DNA of 64,000 nt, from the NCBI GenBank assembly GCA_013822425.1, contig PNKL01000009.1:1-64000 (forward strand), read 5' to 3'. The notes beneath the pieces were generated by a model. That model saw nothing but the letters and a program-made list of their open reading frames with translations. It made no database searches and had not been told where the DNA came from. The DNA is from Gemmatimonas sp. Its GTDB lineage: Bacteria; Gemmatimonadota; Gemmatimonadetes; Gemmatimonadales; Gemmatimonadaceae. The position numbers and the translations under genes are program-made. This document shows, piece after piece, positions 25,667 to 36,041 of this stretch (its first letter is position 1; the number at the start of each line of letters is the position of its first letter).

Positions 25667-28600
25667 ATGGGCCGCCGCCGCTACGTCGCCCTCGCGAGCG
25701 CCATCGCGATCCTCATCATGGGATCGGCGCTCGCCGTCGCGCTCGGCGCGCTGACGCGGTCGGCCGGCGGTCGCGAGTGGATTCGCGCGCAGGTGCAGCG
25801 GACGCTGACCAGCGCGCTGCGCGGCAAGATCCACGTGGGCGCGCTCAGCGGGGGATTCCTCACCGGACTCACCATCGACTCGCTCGAGCTCCGCGAGTCC
25901 AACGACTCGCTCTTCCTCGCCACGGGCCCGGTGCGCGTGACGTACGACCCGCGCGACATCATGGACGGCGTGATCTACCTGCGGTCGCTCGACGTGCAGC
26001 GCCTCTTCATGCGATTGCAGCGGCGCAACAACGAGTGGAACTACCGGTCCATCTTCCCGGCAGGCGCGCCGCGCACCGGGCCGCGCCGCGGGTTCGGCAG
26101 CCGCGTTGCGATTGCGAATGTGCGCGTGCGCGGCGGAGACGTGCGCGTCGGAATGCCGTGGGCGCCGGCGGACTCGCTGCACGGCGCGCGGCGCGACAGC
26201 GCCATTGCGGTGGCGCTGGCCGATACCGCCGGCGGCGTGCGCCGCATCGGGTCCAACGCGTACGAGAAGGAATGGAAGTGGAGCGGGATCGCGATGCAGC
26301 TGGCGCACGCCACCGTCGCGGATCCCGACACGAGCGGCCAGCGCTTCGAGATCGCGCGACTCGACATGGTGGAGCGGTACCCGCCGCTCAACCTCCGCAA
26401 CGTCCGCGGTGCCATCTGGCGGCGCGGCGACTCGCTCTGGATTGACCTGCCGCGCTTCGAGCTGCCGGGCTCGTCGGGGCGGGCGAGCGGCAAGGTGGTG
26501 TGGGGGAGCGGCCTCCCCACGCGCTACGACATCCGCATCCGCGGCGACACGGTGTCCATGCGCGACGTGGCGTGGGTGTGGGATGGCCTGCCAAGCACCG
26601 GCGGCGGGCGGATGGACCTGCACATCCGGAGCGAGCGCAACCCGCGCGTCATAGACTACGAGGTCGAGAACATGGACATCCGCACCATGGACTCGCGCCT
26701 GCGTGGCCGCATGACGTTCGGCGTCGGTGCGCCGGTGCTCATCGTCAAGGACGTGCAGCTCGAGGCGCTGCCGGTGGACTTCCGGCTGATCGAGCAGTTC
26801 AGCGGCGAGCCCCTGCCGATGCCGTGGCGCGGCGCGATCAGCGGCACGGTGCGCGCGCGCGGCGGACCGGTGAACCGCTGGCGGCTGGACGACGGCCGCT
26901 TCACGTTCGCCGACGCCAACGTGCCCGGCGCCATCACGCGCGGCGCGATGCGCGGCGAGCTCGATATCCTCTTCCCGGCATTCACGGTCTTCCGCGGCGT
27001 GACGGTGGAGCTCGAGCAGCTCGACCTGCGCACGCTCCAGGCGCTCGACACCGCATTCGTGCGTCTCAACGGCATCGTGGCGGGCACGGCCGTGCTCGAC
27101 TCGATGTGGCTCGACGTGCGCCTCCGCGACGCCGACATCACGCACCGCGACGGCGACGCGCCGGTGTCGCGCTTCAAGGGGTCGGGGCGCGTGACGACGG
27201 GCGACGCGGACATGACGTACGACCTGTCGCTGGCGGCGCTGCCGCTGTCGCTCACGGCGATTGCGAGGTCGTATCCGGGGCTCCCAGTGCGCGGCGAGTT
27301 CAGCGGGCCGATGCGCGTGAAGGGCACGACCGACAACCTGACCGTCGTCGCCGACCTGGTGGGCGACGCAGGGCGGCTGGAAACGGACGGTACGTTTGAT
27401 GTCCAGTTTCCGGGCTATCGCGCCACCGCGCGCGGCGCCGCGACAGGACTGGACCTGCGTTCGTTCCTTGGCCGCGCCGACATGCCGACGACGAGCCTGG
27501 CCGTACGCTGGTCGTCCGATATCGAGGGCGATTCGCTCGCCGATCTCCGCGGCGACCTGTCGGCGCGGCTCGACCGCTCGCTCGTGGACAGCGTGCGCGT
27601 CTTCGGCGGCGATGCGCGGCTGCGGTTCCTTGCGGGGACGATGGTCGTGGACTCGGCGTACCTCGAGAGCGCGGCCTTCACGGCCCACGCCCGCGGCCGT
27701 CTGGCGCTCGCGCCCGGTCGTGCGGGCGACTCGGTGGCCTTCCGTATCGCGCTCGATTCGCTCGGCGGCTTCCGCCGCGCCCTCGCCCGGATGGAAGGCG
27801 CATCCGTCGGCAAGCAGGCGGCGGAGCGACTGACCGCGGACACCTCGGCGCTCGACGGCGCGGTCCGCATCGATGGCGCGCTCGGCGGCGCCTGGCCTGC
27901 CCTGCGCCTCAATGTTGCGGCGCGCGGCACGGACCTGCAGGTGGGCACCACCCGCGTGCACGATGTCGATGCGACCGCGCAGCTCACCCTTCCCCTGGAC
28001 TCGCTGCGCGGCGCGGTGCGTTCCCGTTTCGAGGGGGTGACAGCGGGCGGCGTGCGGTTCCATAGCCTGGTCGCCGACGTGGACCTGCCGGCCGCGGGAC
28101 GGGCGGTGGCCGACCTGAAGGCCGAATTCGCGAACGGCCCGTCGGCCGGTGCGCGCGCCGACATGGCGTGGTCACGAGACACGACCGAAGTGCGCCTCGA
28201 CCGCCTCCGCGTCTCGACCGCCGCCAACGACTGGGCGCTGCTCGCGCCGTCTCGTATCCTGCGGGATTCCTCGGGATGGCGTGTGGATTCGCTCGTGCTT
28301 GTGGGCCGGGAAGCGGGGCGGCTGTTGCTGCGCGGTGTCTTCCCAGACCGCGCCGAAGTGGCCGCCCGCTTCGAGGGCACCGCCCTGCCGCTCGGTGACC
28401 TCGGCGAACTCATGCAGTCGGCCTCGCCGATGCGCGGCAGCCTGACGCTGGCGGCGGCGGTGACCGGTACGCGCAACGCGCCGCGGATGGCGCTCGACGC
28501 CTCGCTGCGCGACGGCGAGATCGCCGGCGTGAATGTCGAGCGCGCCACGGCCACCGGGCGCTATGATGCGCGGGTGCTGGACGCGTCACTGCGCACGCTG

Positions 28601-30214
28601 CGCGGCGACGTCACGGCCCTTCGCGTGGACGCCGCGGTCCCCGTGGACCTGGCGCTGCATGCCGTTCCCCGCCGCCTGCTGGAGGACGCGCCGCTACGCG
28701 CCCGCCTGCGCTCCGACTCGGTTGGCGTCGCGATGTTCGAGACGCTCACGAAGGAGGTCACGCTCGCGCGGGGTACGCTGGCGCTTGACGTGAACGTCGG
28801 GGGAACGATGCGCAGCCCGACGGCCACGGGCGCCCTGCGCGTCAGCGAAGGCGGCTTCGACCTGCCGGGACTCGGCACCGTCTGGCGTGATGTGAACCTG
28901 GACATCGGCTTCCTCGGCGACTCCGTTGCGGTGCGCCAGTTCTCGGCGCGCAGCGGCGACGCACGCGGCAATCGGGCCTCGCTCAGCGGCTGGCTGGGCC
29001 TGCGCGACCTCAAGGACCCGCGCTTCGACCTGCGACTCAGCACGCAAGAGTTCAATGTCATTCGCAAGCCGCGCGTGGCCGACCTCGACCTCTCGGGCGA
29101 CCTGCGCCTGGCCGGCGCGATGAGCGGCTCCACGCTCACCGGCGCAATGCGGGTGGATCGCGGGACCGTCTACATCCCGGACATCTTCACCAAGGACCTC
29201 ATCTCACTCGACGACCTCGAGATGATCGACACCGCCGCGCTTGCCGACCACGGCATCCTGCCGCGGGCGCCGTCGCGCCTGGTGGAGAACCTGAGGGTGC
29301 GCGACGTGCCGCTGACGATGGGACGCGACGTCACGCTGCACTCCAGTGAAGCCAACATCACGCTGGGCGGCCGAGTGAACGTCACCGCAGCACGGGTGCA
29401 GCGTGGGCGAGACGCCGGGCGCTACCAGCTGGCGCTGACCGGCAACCTGCAGACGGTGCGCGGTTCGTACCGCCTGAACGCCGGCCCGGTGCAGCGCACC
29501 TTCGATGTGGAGGGCGGGGAAGTGCGGTTCCGCGGCGACCCGGATCCGAATCTCGCCGAGATGGAGATTCGCGCGCTGCACACCGTGCGCACGTTCTCGC
29601 AGAACTCGGCGCGGCAGGACGTGCGCGTGCGCGTGAACATCGGCGGCACGCTCGGGTCGCCGCGGGCCAGCTTCTCCTCGCCCGACTCGGCCCGCGTCAC
29701 CGACAGCGACATCCTGAGCTACCTCATTACCGGCGGTCCCAGCAACGAAATCCTCGGCGGCAACTTCAACTCCACGGCCGCCCGTGTCGTCCTCTCGTCC
29801 GTCGGCAGCGTCATCGGCAGCAAGGTGCCGTCGGGCATCTGCACCGACGCGCAGGTCACGACCGCCGGCCTCGACCAGTACACGGGCGGCATCCGCGACG
29901 TCGGCAGCAGCATCCTGAGCGGTTCGCGCTTCAACTGCGCCAAGCAGCTCACGGAGCGGTTCTTCTTCAGGGTGGACGCAGGGCTGTGCAGCCTGGGGCA
30001 GTTGGTGGGCCAGGGCGGTTCGTTCGATCCCCTCACGCTGTACGACGCGGCGGGTTTCAAGTTCGACTACCGGTTCAATTATGGCATTGCCGCCTCGATG
30101 GGCATAGATCCGTCCACCAGCGCCGCGCTGTGCACGCGTGACGCCCTGGTCCGCGGCTTCGTGCCCACACCCAGACAATTCGGCTTGGACCTCTTCCGGG
30201 CGTGGCAGTTCTGA
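25667..30214 (+). CDS. tamB: TamB-like translocation/assembly module protein (AsmA/DUF490 superfamily)
   Basis: The 1515-residue protein has one N-terminal signal anchor (YVALASAIAILIMGSALAVA) and then long repetitive beta-strand-rich sequence typical of AsmA-like bridge proteins. The C-terminal DUF490 domain is clear: GEVRFRGDPDPNLAEMEI, VRVRVNIGGTLGSPRASFSS, ILSYLITGGPSNEILGG. Such proteins span the periplasm and work with TamA, or carry phospholipids to the outer membrane. The ATG lies one base after the Omp85 stop. After DUF490 there are about 110 extra residues with several Cys (GICTDAQV, RFNCAKQL, DAGLCSLG), which is unusual for TamB. Confidence 0.9.
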   Translation: MGRRRYVALASAIAILIMGSALAVALGALTRSAGGREWIRAQVQRTLTSALRGKIHVGALSGGFLTGLTIDSLELRESNDSLFLATGPVRVTYDPRDIMDGVIYLRSLDVQRLFMRLQRRNNEWNYRSIFPAGAPRTGPRRGFGSRVAIANVRVRGGDVRVGMPWAPADSLHGARRDSAIAVALADTAGGVRRIGSNAYEKEWKWSGIAMQLAHATVADPDTSGQRFEIARLDMVERYPPLNLRNVRGAIWRRGDSLWIDLPRFELPGSSGRASGKVVWGSGLPTRYDIRIRGDTVSMRDVAWVWDGLPSTGGGRMDLHIRSERNPRVIDYEVENMDIRTMDSRLRGRMTFGVGAPVLIVKDVQLEALPVDFRLIEQFSGEPLPMPWRGAISGTVRARGGPVNRWRLDDGRFTFADANVPGAITRGAMRGELDILFPAFTVFRGVTVELEQLDLRTLQALDTAFVRLNGIVAGTAVLDSMWLDVRLRDADITHRDGDAPVSRFKGSGRVTTGDADMTYDLSLAALPLSLTAIARSYPGLPVRGEFSGPMRVKGTTDNLTVVADLVGDAGRLETDGTFDVQFPGYRATARGAATGLDLRSFLGRADMPTTSLAVRWSSDIEGDSLADLRGDLSARLDRSLVDSVRVFGGDARLRFLAGTMVVDSAYLESAAFTAHARGRLALAPGRAGDSVAFRIALDSLGGFRRALARMEGASVGKQAAERLTADTSALDGAVRIDGALGGAWPALRLNVAARGTDLQVGTTRVHDVDATAQLTLPLDSLRGAVRSRFEGVTAGGVRFHSLVADVDLPAAGRAVADLKAEFANGPSAGARADMAWSRDTTEVRLDRLRVSTAANDWALLAPSRILRDSSGWRVDSLVLVGREAGRLLLRGVFPDRAEVAARFEGTALPLGDLGELMQSASPMRGSLTLAAAVTGTRNAPRMALDASLRDGEIAGVNVERATATGRYDARVLDASLRTLRGDVTALRVDAAVPVDLALHAVPRRLLEDAPLRARLRSDSVGVAMFETLTKEVTLARGTLALDVNVGGTMRSPTATGALRVSEGGFDLPGLGTVWRDVNLDIGFLGDSVAVRQFSARSGDARGNRASLSGWLGLRDLKDPRFDLRLSTQEFNVIRKPRVADLDLSGDLRLAGAMSGSTLTGAMRVDRGTVYIPDIFTKDLISLDDLEMIDTAALADHGILPRAPSRLVENLRVRDVPLTMGRDVTLHSSEANITLGGRVNVTAARVQRGRDAGRYQLALTGNLQTVRGSYRLNAGPVQRTFDVEGGEVRFRGDPDPNLAEMEIRALHTVRTFSQNSARQDVRVRVNIGGTLGSPRASFSSPDSARVTDSDILSYLITGGPSNEILGGNFNSTAARVVLSSVGSVIGSKVPSGICTDAQVTTAGLDQYTGGIRDVGSSILSGSRFNCAKQLTERFFFRVDAGLCSLGQLVGQGGSFDPLTLYDAAGFKFDYRFNYGIAASMGIDPSTSAALCTRDALVRGFVPTPRQFGLDLFRAWQF

Positions 30215-31116
30215 CCACGCGCACGGCGCTGTTGGTGAACCCCGTGGCCCGCCGGGCGGCAGCCGTCGAGGCGGCCGTGCTGCGGGCTTTCTCCGCGTGC
30301 GGTGTCACGCCGACGGTGGAGCACACGCGGGCGGCGGGCGACGGCATCCGCGCCGGGCGCGAGCTAGCCGCGTCGCACGACCGCCTCTTCGTCCTGGGCG
30401 GCGACGGCACGGTGATGGAGGCGGCAACGGGGATCGCCGAGGCAGGCTCCTCGATACCGATTGGGATTCTTCCCGCCGGGACCGGCAACCAGCTGGCGCG
30501 CGCCCTCTCGATCTCACTCGTGCCGCCGCGCGCGGTCGCGCAACTGCTGCGGGGCAGCGAGCGCCGCATTGATATCGGTATCCTGAACGGGAGCCGCCGC
30601 GTGGGCATCGGGGCCGGCCTCGGGCTCGACGCCGCGATGATCGCGGGGGCGCGCGGTTCGCTCAAGCGGCATCTCGGCCCGGCCTCGTACGTGGTGAGCG
30701 GCACCGCCGCGGCGCTGCGGCCCCAGCGCTTCGCTCTGAGCGCTGAGGTGGACGGGCGTCCGCTTGAACGCGAGTGCACCGTGGCGATGGTGCTCAATCT
30801 CGGGCGCATCTTCAACGGCCTGCTCGAGCTCGCGCCCGGCGCCTCCCTCGTCGACGGATTGCTGGACCTGGTGATCGTGGACACGCGCAGCCTCGCCGAC
30901 GCGCTCAGCTTTTCGGTCAGCGAGATGCTGCTGCGCCGCCGCCACGCCGATTCCCGGTGGACCTTTGCCCGCGGGCAAGCGATTCGCATCGAGACACTGG
31001 ACGGCAGCATTCCCGCGCAGGTGGACGGTGACCTGATTGACGACAGACGGCTGTCGCTTGAAGTCGCGCCGCTCGCCGCGAGGCTCATAGTCCCGGCGGA
31101 CGCCAGAATAGTATAG
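30202..31116 (+). CDS. Lipid kinase, diacylglycerol kinase catalytic domain (YegS/BmrU-like)
   Basis: The 304-residue protein has the DAGK nucleotide-binding motif FVLGGDGTVMEAATG and IGILPAGTGNQLARAL, plus the late GLGLDAAMIAG and VDGDLIDD elements. It phosphorylates diacylglycerol or a related lipid at the cytoplasmic face of the membrane. The GTG start lies inside the end of tamB (13-bp overlap), so it is the third gene of the tamA-tamB operon. This couples lipid turnover with envelope-bridge proteins. Confidence 0.88.
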   Translation: MAVLTTRTALLVNPVARRAAAVEAAVLRAFSACGVTPTVEHTRAAGDGIRAGRELAASHDRLFVLGGDGTVMEAATGIAEAGSSIPIGILPAGTGNQLARALSISLVPPRAVAQLLRGSERRIDIGILNGSRRVGIGAGLGLDAAMIAGARGSLKRHLGPASYVVSGTAAALRPQRFALSAEVDGRPLERECTVAMVLNLGRIFNGLLELAPGASLVDGLLDLVIVDTRSLADALSFSVSEMLLRRRHADSRWTFARGQAIRIETLDGSIPAQVDGDLIDDRRLSLEVAPLAARLIVPADARIV

Positions 31117-31236
31117 TAGGAGCGGATCCGCTGGAGGGGTGTCGGGTCGCCCCTACCCACCGCGGCACAATTGCTGTATGGATTATGGACAGCGCGAGTC
31201 GACTGTAAGTTCTCGTGTCACCGTCCAAGACCCACC

Positions 31237-34200
31237 ATGTCCGATCCTCTCTCCTCCAGCCTGTCCGGCAGCGCCTTGCTCGACGTGCGGATTCGCGTGA
31301 TTCTGCGCGACCTTCCGCGCGAGCATGCGGCGTTGCTGGAGGCGATGCTTCAGGAGCGCGACCGACAGGTTGCCACCGCCGAGCGTCGTGCAGCGCGGGT
31401 CCAGCGGCTTCACGAGGCCGCGTCGTCGCTCATGCGGTCGCTCGAGCGCGACGAACTGGAACTCGAGGTGGCGGTCCAGCTGCTGCGCGTGATCCACGCA
31501 GACGGCGTGGTCATCGCTCGTCCCCCCGCCGCCGCCGGCGAGGCGCCAGCGGCAACGGTCCACGTCACGCCGGCGGGCGAAGCGCCACTGGACGGTGCGG
31601 ACCAGGTAGCGGCGGTGTTTGCGGAGGTCATCCGCACCGGACGTCCGGCACGCCTGAACCGTCGCCCGAATGGCTCCGCGGCATTGATGGCGGTGCCGAT
31701 CATGCAGGGCTTCCGCCTCGTCGGTCTCATTGGCGCGTACGCCGGGGACGCGGGCGTGTTCGGCGATGCGGAACTCGACTCGACACAGACGCTCGCTGCG
31801 CACGCCTCGACGGCGCTCTTGAACTCCGCGCTGTACGCGCAGAGCGAGCGTGAGCGCCGCCAGAGCGGCGCGCTGGCCTCGCTGGCCCAGGCGCTTGGCG
31901 CGGCCACGCGGTTGCCCGACGTGCTGCGGCTGGCGCTCCGGCATGCCATCGCGCTCTTCGGCGTGGCAGGCGCGGACATCGCGATGCGGCGCGACGGGTT
32001 CCTGCAGATCGTGTCGGCCGAGGGCGTCGCGCAGATGCTGCAGGGAATGTTCCTGCCGATTGAGGGGTCGGTGTCGGGGCGCGCCGCGCGCGAGGCGCGC
32101 GTGATCATCGTCAACGATGTTGCCGCCGAACCGGACGTGTTCGAACCCACGCGACGCCTGGCATCGGTGCGCCGCAGCATCCTGGCGCCGCTGATGTCGG
32201 GCGGGCAGGTCGTGGGCGTGCTGAGCCTGGTGAATCGCGAGGAGCCATTCAACGCCGAGGACGCGCGCATGCTGCAGCAGTTCGCGTCGCAGGTGGCGGT
32301 GGCGATCGTGAACGCGCGGCTGTACGAGGAAGCGGCCGAAGCGCAGCGCGAGATCAGCGCGGCCTTCGAGGCCATCGGCGACGGCATCGTGGTGCTCGAC
32401 GCCGAGGCGCGCATCGTACGCCACAACGCGCGCTTCCTGGAAATTGCGGGCCTCCCGGACGCCGACGGCGCGCGCGGACGCGATTTCTACGACGCCGTGC
32501 TGCACGAGCCGCGCGCGCTCGCCGAGACCACTGCGGTTGGCCGGGCGATCGTGGGCCAGCAAGTGGCGCGGGAGCAGCTGCGATCGGTCTGGAACGATCG
32601 CGTGCTCGAGGTGCTCGCCGCCCCCCATCCGGGGACAGGGGGCGCCGTCGTCTCGGTCAACGACCTGACCGAACTGCACCGGCTGGCGGAACAGCACCGG
32701 CTGGTGGTTGACAATGCGACCGATGCCATCCTCATCACCTCGACCGAGGGCGCGGTACAGTTCGCCAATCCGGCGGCGCGCCGGCTCTTTGGGTCGGAGG
32801 CCGAGCTGGAGGGGGCGCGCATCGCCAGCCTCGTGCCAGCGAGCGAGGCCACGGTCTGGGCCGAGGCCATCGGCCGATCGCGGCGTGGCGAAGCGGCGCG
32901 GCTGGACGGAACGGTAGTGCAGGCGGGGGGAGAGTGCCGGCAGGTGTCGGTGCGGCTCGCGCCCATGGTGGACGAGCCGCGGGTCAGCCGCCTCGTCATC
33001 GCGCTGCGCGACGTGACCGATGAGGCACAGGCGCGCGACGACGTGCTGGTCGCCAACGCCCGTTACCGCGATCTCGTCGAGATGGCTGCCGATGCCATCG
33101 CCACGCTCGACGCAAAGGGCGTCTTCACATCGGTGAATCGGGCGACCGAGCACCTCACCGGACTGGACGCGTCGTCGATCGTCGGCCGCTCGTTCCAGGC
33201 GATCCTCGAGCCCTCCGAGTCGGCGGAGATGCAGACGGCATTTGCCGACGCCCTGGCCGGGAAGCTGCGGGCCGCGGAATTCCACTACGTGCGCCCGGAC
33301 GGGCAGCGGCGTCTCTTCGCCACTTCGATCTCGCCGATGCGGCGCGCCGGCGTGGTGGTTGGGGTGATGGCGATCGCCCGCGACGTGACGGACGAGCGCG
33401 AGAAGGCGGCGGCGCTGCTGTATGCAGAGGCGAAATACACCCGCCTGGTCGAGGCGGCGGAGGACGCCATCGCCTGCGTGGACGAGGAGGGCAATCTCAC
33501 GGCCGTGAACCGCGCCCTCGAGCGGGTGTCCGGCAGGACGCGCGAGGAAATGCTCGGGCGTCCCTTCGTGGAGATCCTGGACGAGGCCGAATGGCCGGCG
33601 ATGTGGCAGGCGTTCGTGTCGGCGCTGGCAGGTAAGCGTGAGCGCCGCACCATCCGCTTCACGCGCCCCGGGGGCGTGCGCGGCTATGCGACCCTCGTGT
33701 CGGCCCCGATCATCGAGGGCGGACGCATCACCGGCGTGCTCGCGATCGCCCGCGACGTCACCGATGAGCGCCTCCTGCTCGAGCAGGCCATTCGCCAGGA
33801 TCGCATGGTGGCGATGGGCGAGTTGGTCAGCGGCGTGGCCCACGAGGTCAATTCGCCGCTGACCAGCATCCTCGCCTACGCGCAGGTGCTCGAGCGCGGC
33901 ATCGGCGGCGAGGACGCCGCCAAGGCGCTGGAGACCATCTCACGCGAGGCCAAACGGGCGTCGCGCATCGTGGGCAAGCTGCTCGCCTTCGGGCGGCAGG
34001 GGCAGCCGGAGCGCATCCCGAGCGACGTCAACGAGGCGCTGCGAGACACGATCGACCTGCGCCGCTACGCGCTGCGCCTGCAGGAGATCAGGCTCTCCGT
34101 CTCGCTGATGCCGGATCCGCCCCTCGTGCTCGCCGATCCGTTCCAGCTGCAGCAGGTCTTCATCAACCTGCTCTCGAACGCCGAGCAGGCGGTGTCGCAC

Positions 34201-34476
34201 CAGCCGGGCGACCGGAAGATCGCGGTGACGACCGAAGTGCGCAGCGGGACGTTCGTCGTGACGATCACTGACAACGGTCCCGGCATCGCCCCCGAGGCGC
34301 TGCCGCACATCTTCAATCCCTTCTTCACCACCAAGCCGCGCGGGGCGGGCACCGGCCTCGGCCTGTCCATCTCCGACGGCATCATTCGCGAACATCGGGG
34401 CGTGCTGCGCGCCAGGTCGGAACCTGGCCACGGTGCGACCTTCGAAGTCGAGTTGCCCCTCACCTCCGCCACCTGA
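31237..34476 (+). CDS. Multi-domain sensor histidine kinase (2 GAF, 4 PAS, HisKA, HATPase)
   Basis: The 1079-residue protein has no transmembrane helix, so it senses an intracellular signal. In order: a coiled coil and GAF-like domain (to about 200), a GAF domain (about 220-360), four PAS domains (about 370-850; boundary phrases [67 protein letters not shown]), the HisKA box [20 protein letters not shown] with phospho-acceptor His869, and an ATPase domain with N box ([11 protein letters not shown]), G1 ([12 protein letters not shown]) and G2 ([11 protein letters not shown]). The response regulator begins 3 bp later. ATG 31237 is chosen over 31171 because the GAF region starts after it. Confidence 0.92.
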   Translation: MSDPLSSSLSGSALLDVRIRVILRDLPREHAALLEAMLQERDRQVATAERRAARVQRLHEAASSLMRSLERDELELEVAVQLLRVIHADGVVIARPPAAAGEAPAATVHVTPAGEAPLDGADQVAAVFAEVIRTGRPARLNRRPNGSAALMAVPIMQGFRLVGLIGAYAGDAGVFGDAELDSTQTLAAHASTALLNSALYAQSERERRQSGALASLAQALGAATRLPDVLRLALRHAIALFGVAGADIAMRRDGFLQIVSAEGVAQMLQGMFLPIEGSVSGRAAREARVIIVNDVAAEPDVFEPTRRLASVRRSILAPLMSGGQVVGVLSLVNREEPFNAEDARMLQQFASQVAVAIVNARLYEEAAEAQREISAAFEAIGDGIVVLDAEARIVRHNARFLEIAGLPDADGARGRDFYDAVLHEPRALAETTAVGRAIVGQQVAREQLRSVWNDRVLEVLAAPHPGTGGAVVSVNDLTELHRLAEQHRLVVDNATDAILITSTEGAVQFANPAARRLFGSEAELEGARIASLVPASEATVWAEAIGRSRRGEAARLDGTVVQAGGECRQVSVRLAPMVDEPRVSRLVIALRDVTDEAQARDDVLVANARYRDLVEMAADAIATLDAKGVFTSVNRATEHLTGLDASSIVGRSFQAILEPSESAEMQTAFADALAGKLRAAEFHYVRPDGQRRLFATSISPMRRAGVVVGVMAIARDVTDEREKAAALLYAEAKYTRLVEAAEDAIACVDEEGNLTAVNRALERVSGRTREEMLGRPFVEILDEAEWPAMWQAFVSALAGKRERRTIRFTRPGGVRGYATLVSAPIIEGGRITGVLAIARDVTDERLLLEQAIRQDRMVAMGELVSGVAHEVNSPLTSILAYAQVLERGIGGEDAAKALETISREAKRASRIVGKLLAFGRQGQPERIPSDVNEALRDTIDLRRYALRLQEIRLSVSLMPDPPLVLADPFQLQQVFINLLSNAEQAVSHQPGDRKIAVTTEVRSGTFVVTITDNGPGIAPEALPHIFNPFFTTKPRGAGTGLGLSISDGIIREHRGVLRARSEPGHGATFEVELPLTSAT

Positions 34477-34479
34477 CCG

Positions 34480-35832
34480 ATGGCCAGCATTCTCATCATT
34501 GACGACGAAGTCGCCATTGCCGCCGCGTTCGCGATGTTCTTCCGCCACGACGGACAGCACGTGGTGACCGAAGCGCACACCGGCACCGATGGCGTGGACG
34601 CGTACTGGCGCCTGCGTCCCGACCTCGTGCTCCTCGACGTCCGCCTCCCGGACATCACCGGCTTCGACGTGCTCGCGAAGATCCGCGAGGATGACCCGGT
34701 GGTGATCATGGTCACGGCCTACGGCGACGTTCCCATGGCGGTGGATGCGCTGCACAAGGGGGCGGAGAACTTCCTCACGAAGCCGGTCGACCTCAGTCAT
34801 CTCGCGGCCGCCGCCGACCGCGCGCTGGAGAAGTCGCACCTGCGCCGCATGAACCGGTACCTGCTCGACCGGCAGGTCTCCCCCTCGCACGTGCTGGCGG
34901 GTTCGTCGCCGGCCATGCGGGAGCTCGCGCAGCAGGTGAGCGTGCTGGCGCACAGCGACCGGACCACCGGCCTTCTGACTGGCGAGCGCGGCTCGGGCAA
35001 GGGGCGCGTGGCCGAGCTCATCCACCAGCAGAGCCCACGCGCGTCGGGTCCGTTCGTCCAGGTGAATTGCGCGGCGCTCACGTCCGAGTCGCTCGACATC
35101 GAGCTGTTCGGCGAGGAGGGCGCCGCCGGCAAGCCGGCCAAGCGCGGCCTGTTCGAGGTCGCCGACGGGGGGACGCTCTTCCTCGACGAGATCGGCGATC
35201 TCGCGCCGCAGTTGCAACCCAAGCTGCTGCGCGCGCTCGAGGGGCGCGGATTCCGCCGCCACGGCGGTACGATGGAGATCGTGCCCGACGCCCGCGTCAT
35301 CGCGGCAACGAGCCGGGACCTCGGCGACGAGGTCGCGGCCGGCCGGTTCCGCGAGGACCTGTTCTACCGCCTGTCCGTCATGCCCATCCGGCTGCTGCCG
35401 CTGCGCGAGCGGACGCGCGAGGACGTGCTCGAGCTCGTCAGCCAGGTGATCAGCGACCTCGCGGCCACACTTCCCGACGCGCCGACGGTGCTGTCGGAGG
35501 AGGTGCTGGACGCGGTGCTGCGCTATGGCTGGCCGGGCAACATTCGCGAGTTGCGCAACACGATCGAGCGGGCGATGCTGCTGGCACGCGGCACGGGCCG
35601 CATCGAGGCGCGGCACCTGGCGCGCGAGATCACCGTGGCCAGCGGCGCCGACGTGGTGCACCATGTGCCGCGGACGCTCGCCGACGTGGAGAAGGCGCAC
35701 ATCGACCGGACGCTCAAGGCGCACCAGTACAACCGCACGCATGCGGCGAAGGAACTGGGGATCGCCCGCGCGACGCTGATCAAGAAGATCAAGGAATACG
35801 ACCTTGCCGACCGCCCGCGCGGTCGCGCCTAA
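34480..35832 (+). CDS. NtrC-type response regulator with a degenerate sigma-54 contact loop
   Basis: The 450-residue protein has a receiver domain (phospho-acceptor Asp53 in [10 protein letters not shown], Lys101), a linker, an AAA+ domain with Walker [10 protein letters not shown] (167-175) and Walker [13 protein letters not shown] (230-241), and a C-terminal Fis-type helix-turn-helix ([20 protein letters not shown]). Where sigma-54 activators carry GAFTGA it reads [18 protein letters not shown] (loop 214-219, GAAGKP). Without GAFTGA it may not remodel sigma-54 holoenzyme, and may work with sigma-70 as TyrR- or PhhR-like proteins do. It pairs with the kinase 3 bp upstream. Confidence 0.92.
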   Translation: MASILIIDDEVAIAAAFAMFFRHDGQHVVTEAHTGTDGVDAYWRLRPDLVLLDVRLPDITGFDVLAKIREDDPVVIMVTAYGDVPMAVDALHKGAENFLTKPVDLSHLAAAADRALEKSHLRRMNRYLLDRQVSPSHVLAGSSPAMRELAQQVSVLAHSDRTTGLLTGERGSGKGRVAELIHQQSPRASGPFVQVNCAALTSESLDIELFGEEGAAGKPAKRGLFEVADGGTLFLDEIGDLAPQLQPKLLRALEGRGFRRHGGTMEIVPDARVIAATSRDLGDEVAAGRFREDLFYRLSVMPIRLLPLRERTREDVLELVSQVISDLAATLPDAPTVLSEEVLDAVLRYGWPGNIRELRNTIERAMLLARGTGRIEARHLAREITVASGADVVHHVPRTLADVEKAHIDRTLKAHQYNRTHAAKELGIARATLIKKIKEYDLADRPRGRA

Positions 35833-35846
35833 CCCGGAAAGGACCG

Positions 35847-36041
35847 ATGAGCGAGCGTGACGCGATGGTCTGCCGCGCCTGCGGGCGCGAGGAGCGCGCC
35901 TCGGAGGGGTATCCCTGCCAGGAGTGCGGCACCTTCATCTGCAACATGTGCGAGCTGCAGGGCGTGGTGCGGTGCCGTGCGTGCGCCGCCAAGGGACAGC
36001 CGCGCGACGGCGATCCCGTGCCGGCGCCGGCCAAGCCGTGA
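35847..36041 (+). CDS. Small cysteine-rich zinc-binding protein
   Basis: The 64-residue protein has four CxxC pairs (Cys9/12, 24/27, 32/35, 43/46), arranged like two interleaved zinc sites of a B-box/RING-like ribbon: VCRACG, PCQECG, ICNMCE, RCRACA. The last 15 residues are Pro/Ala-rich. A good GGAAAGGA precedes the ATG by 4 nt. It follows the response regulator by 14 bp and overlaps the next gene as GTGA, so it is part of the kinase-regulator operon. No catalytic residues are seen; a binding or adaptor role is a guess. Confidence 0.8.
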   Translation: MSERDAMVCRACGREERASEGYPCQECGTFICNMCELQGVVRCRACAAKGQPRDGDPVPAPAKP

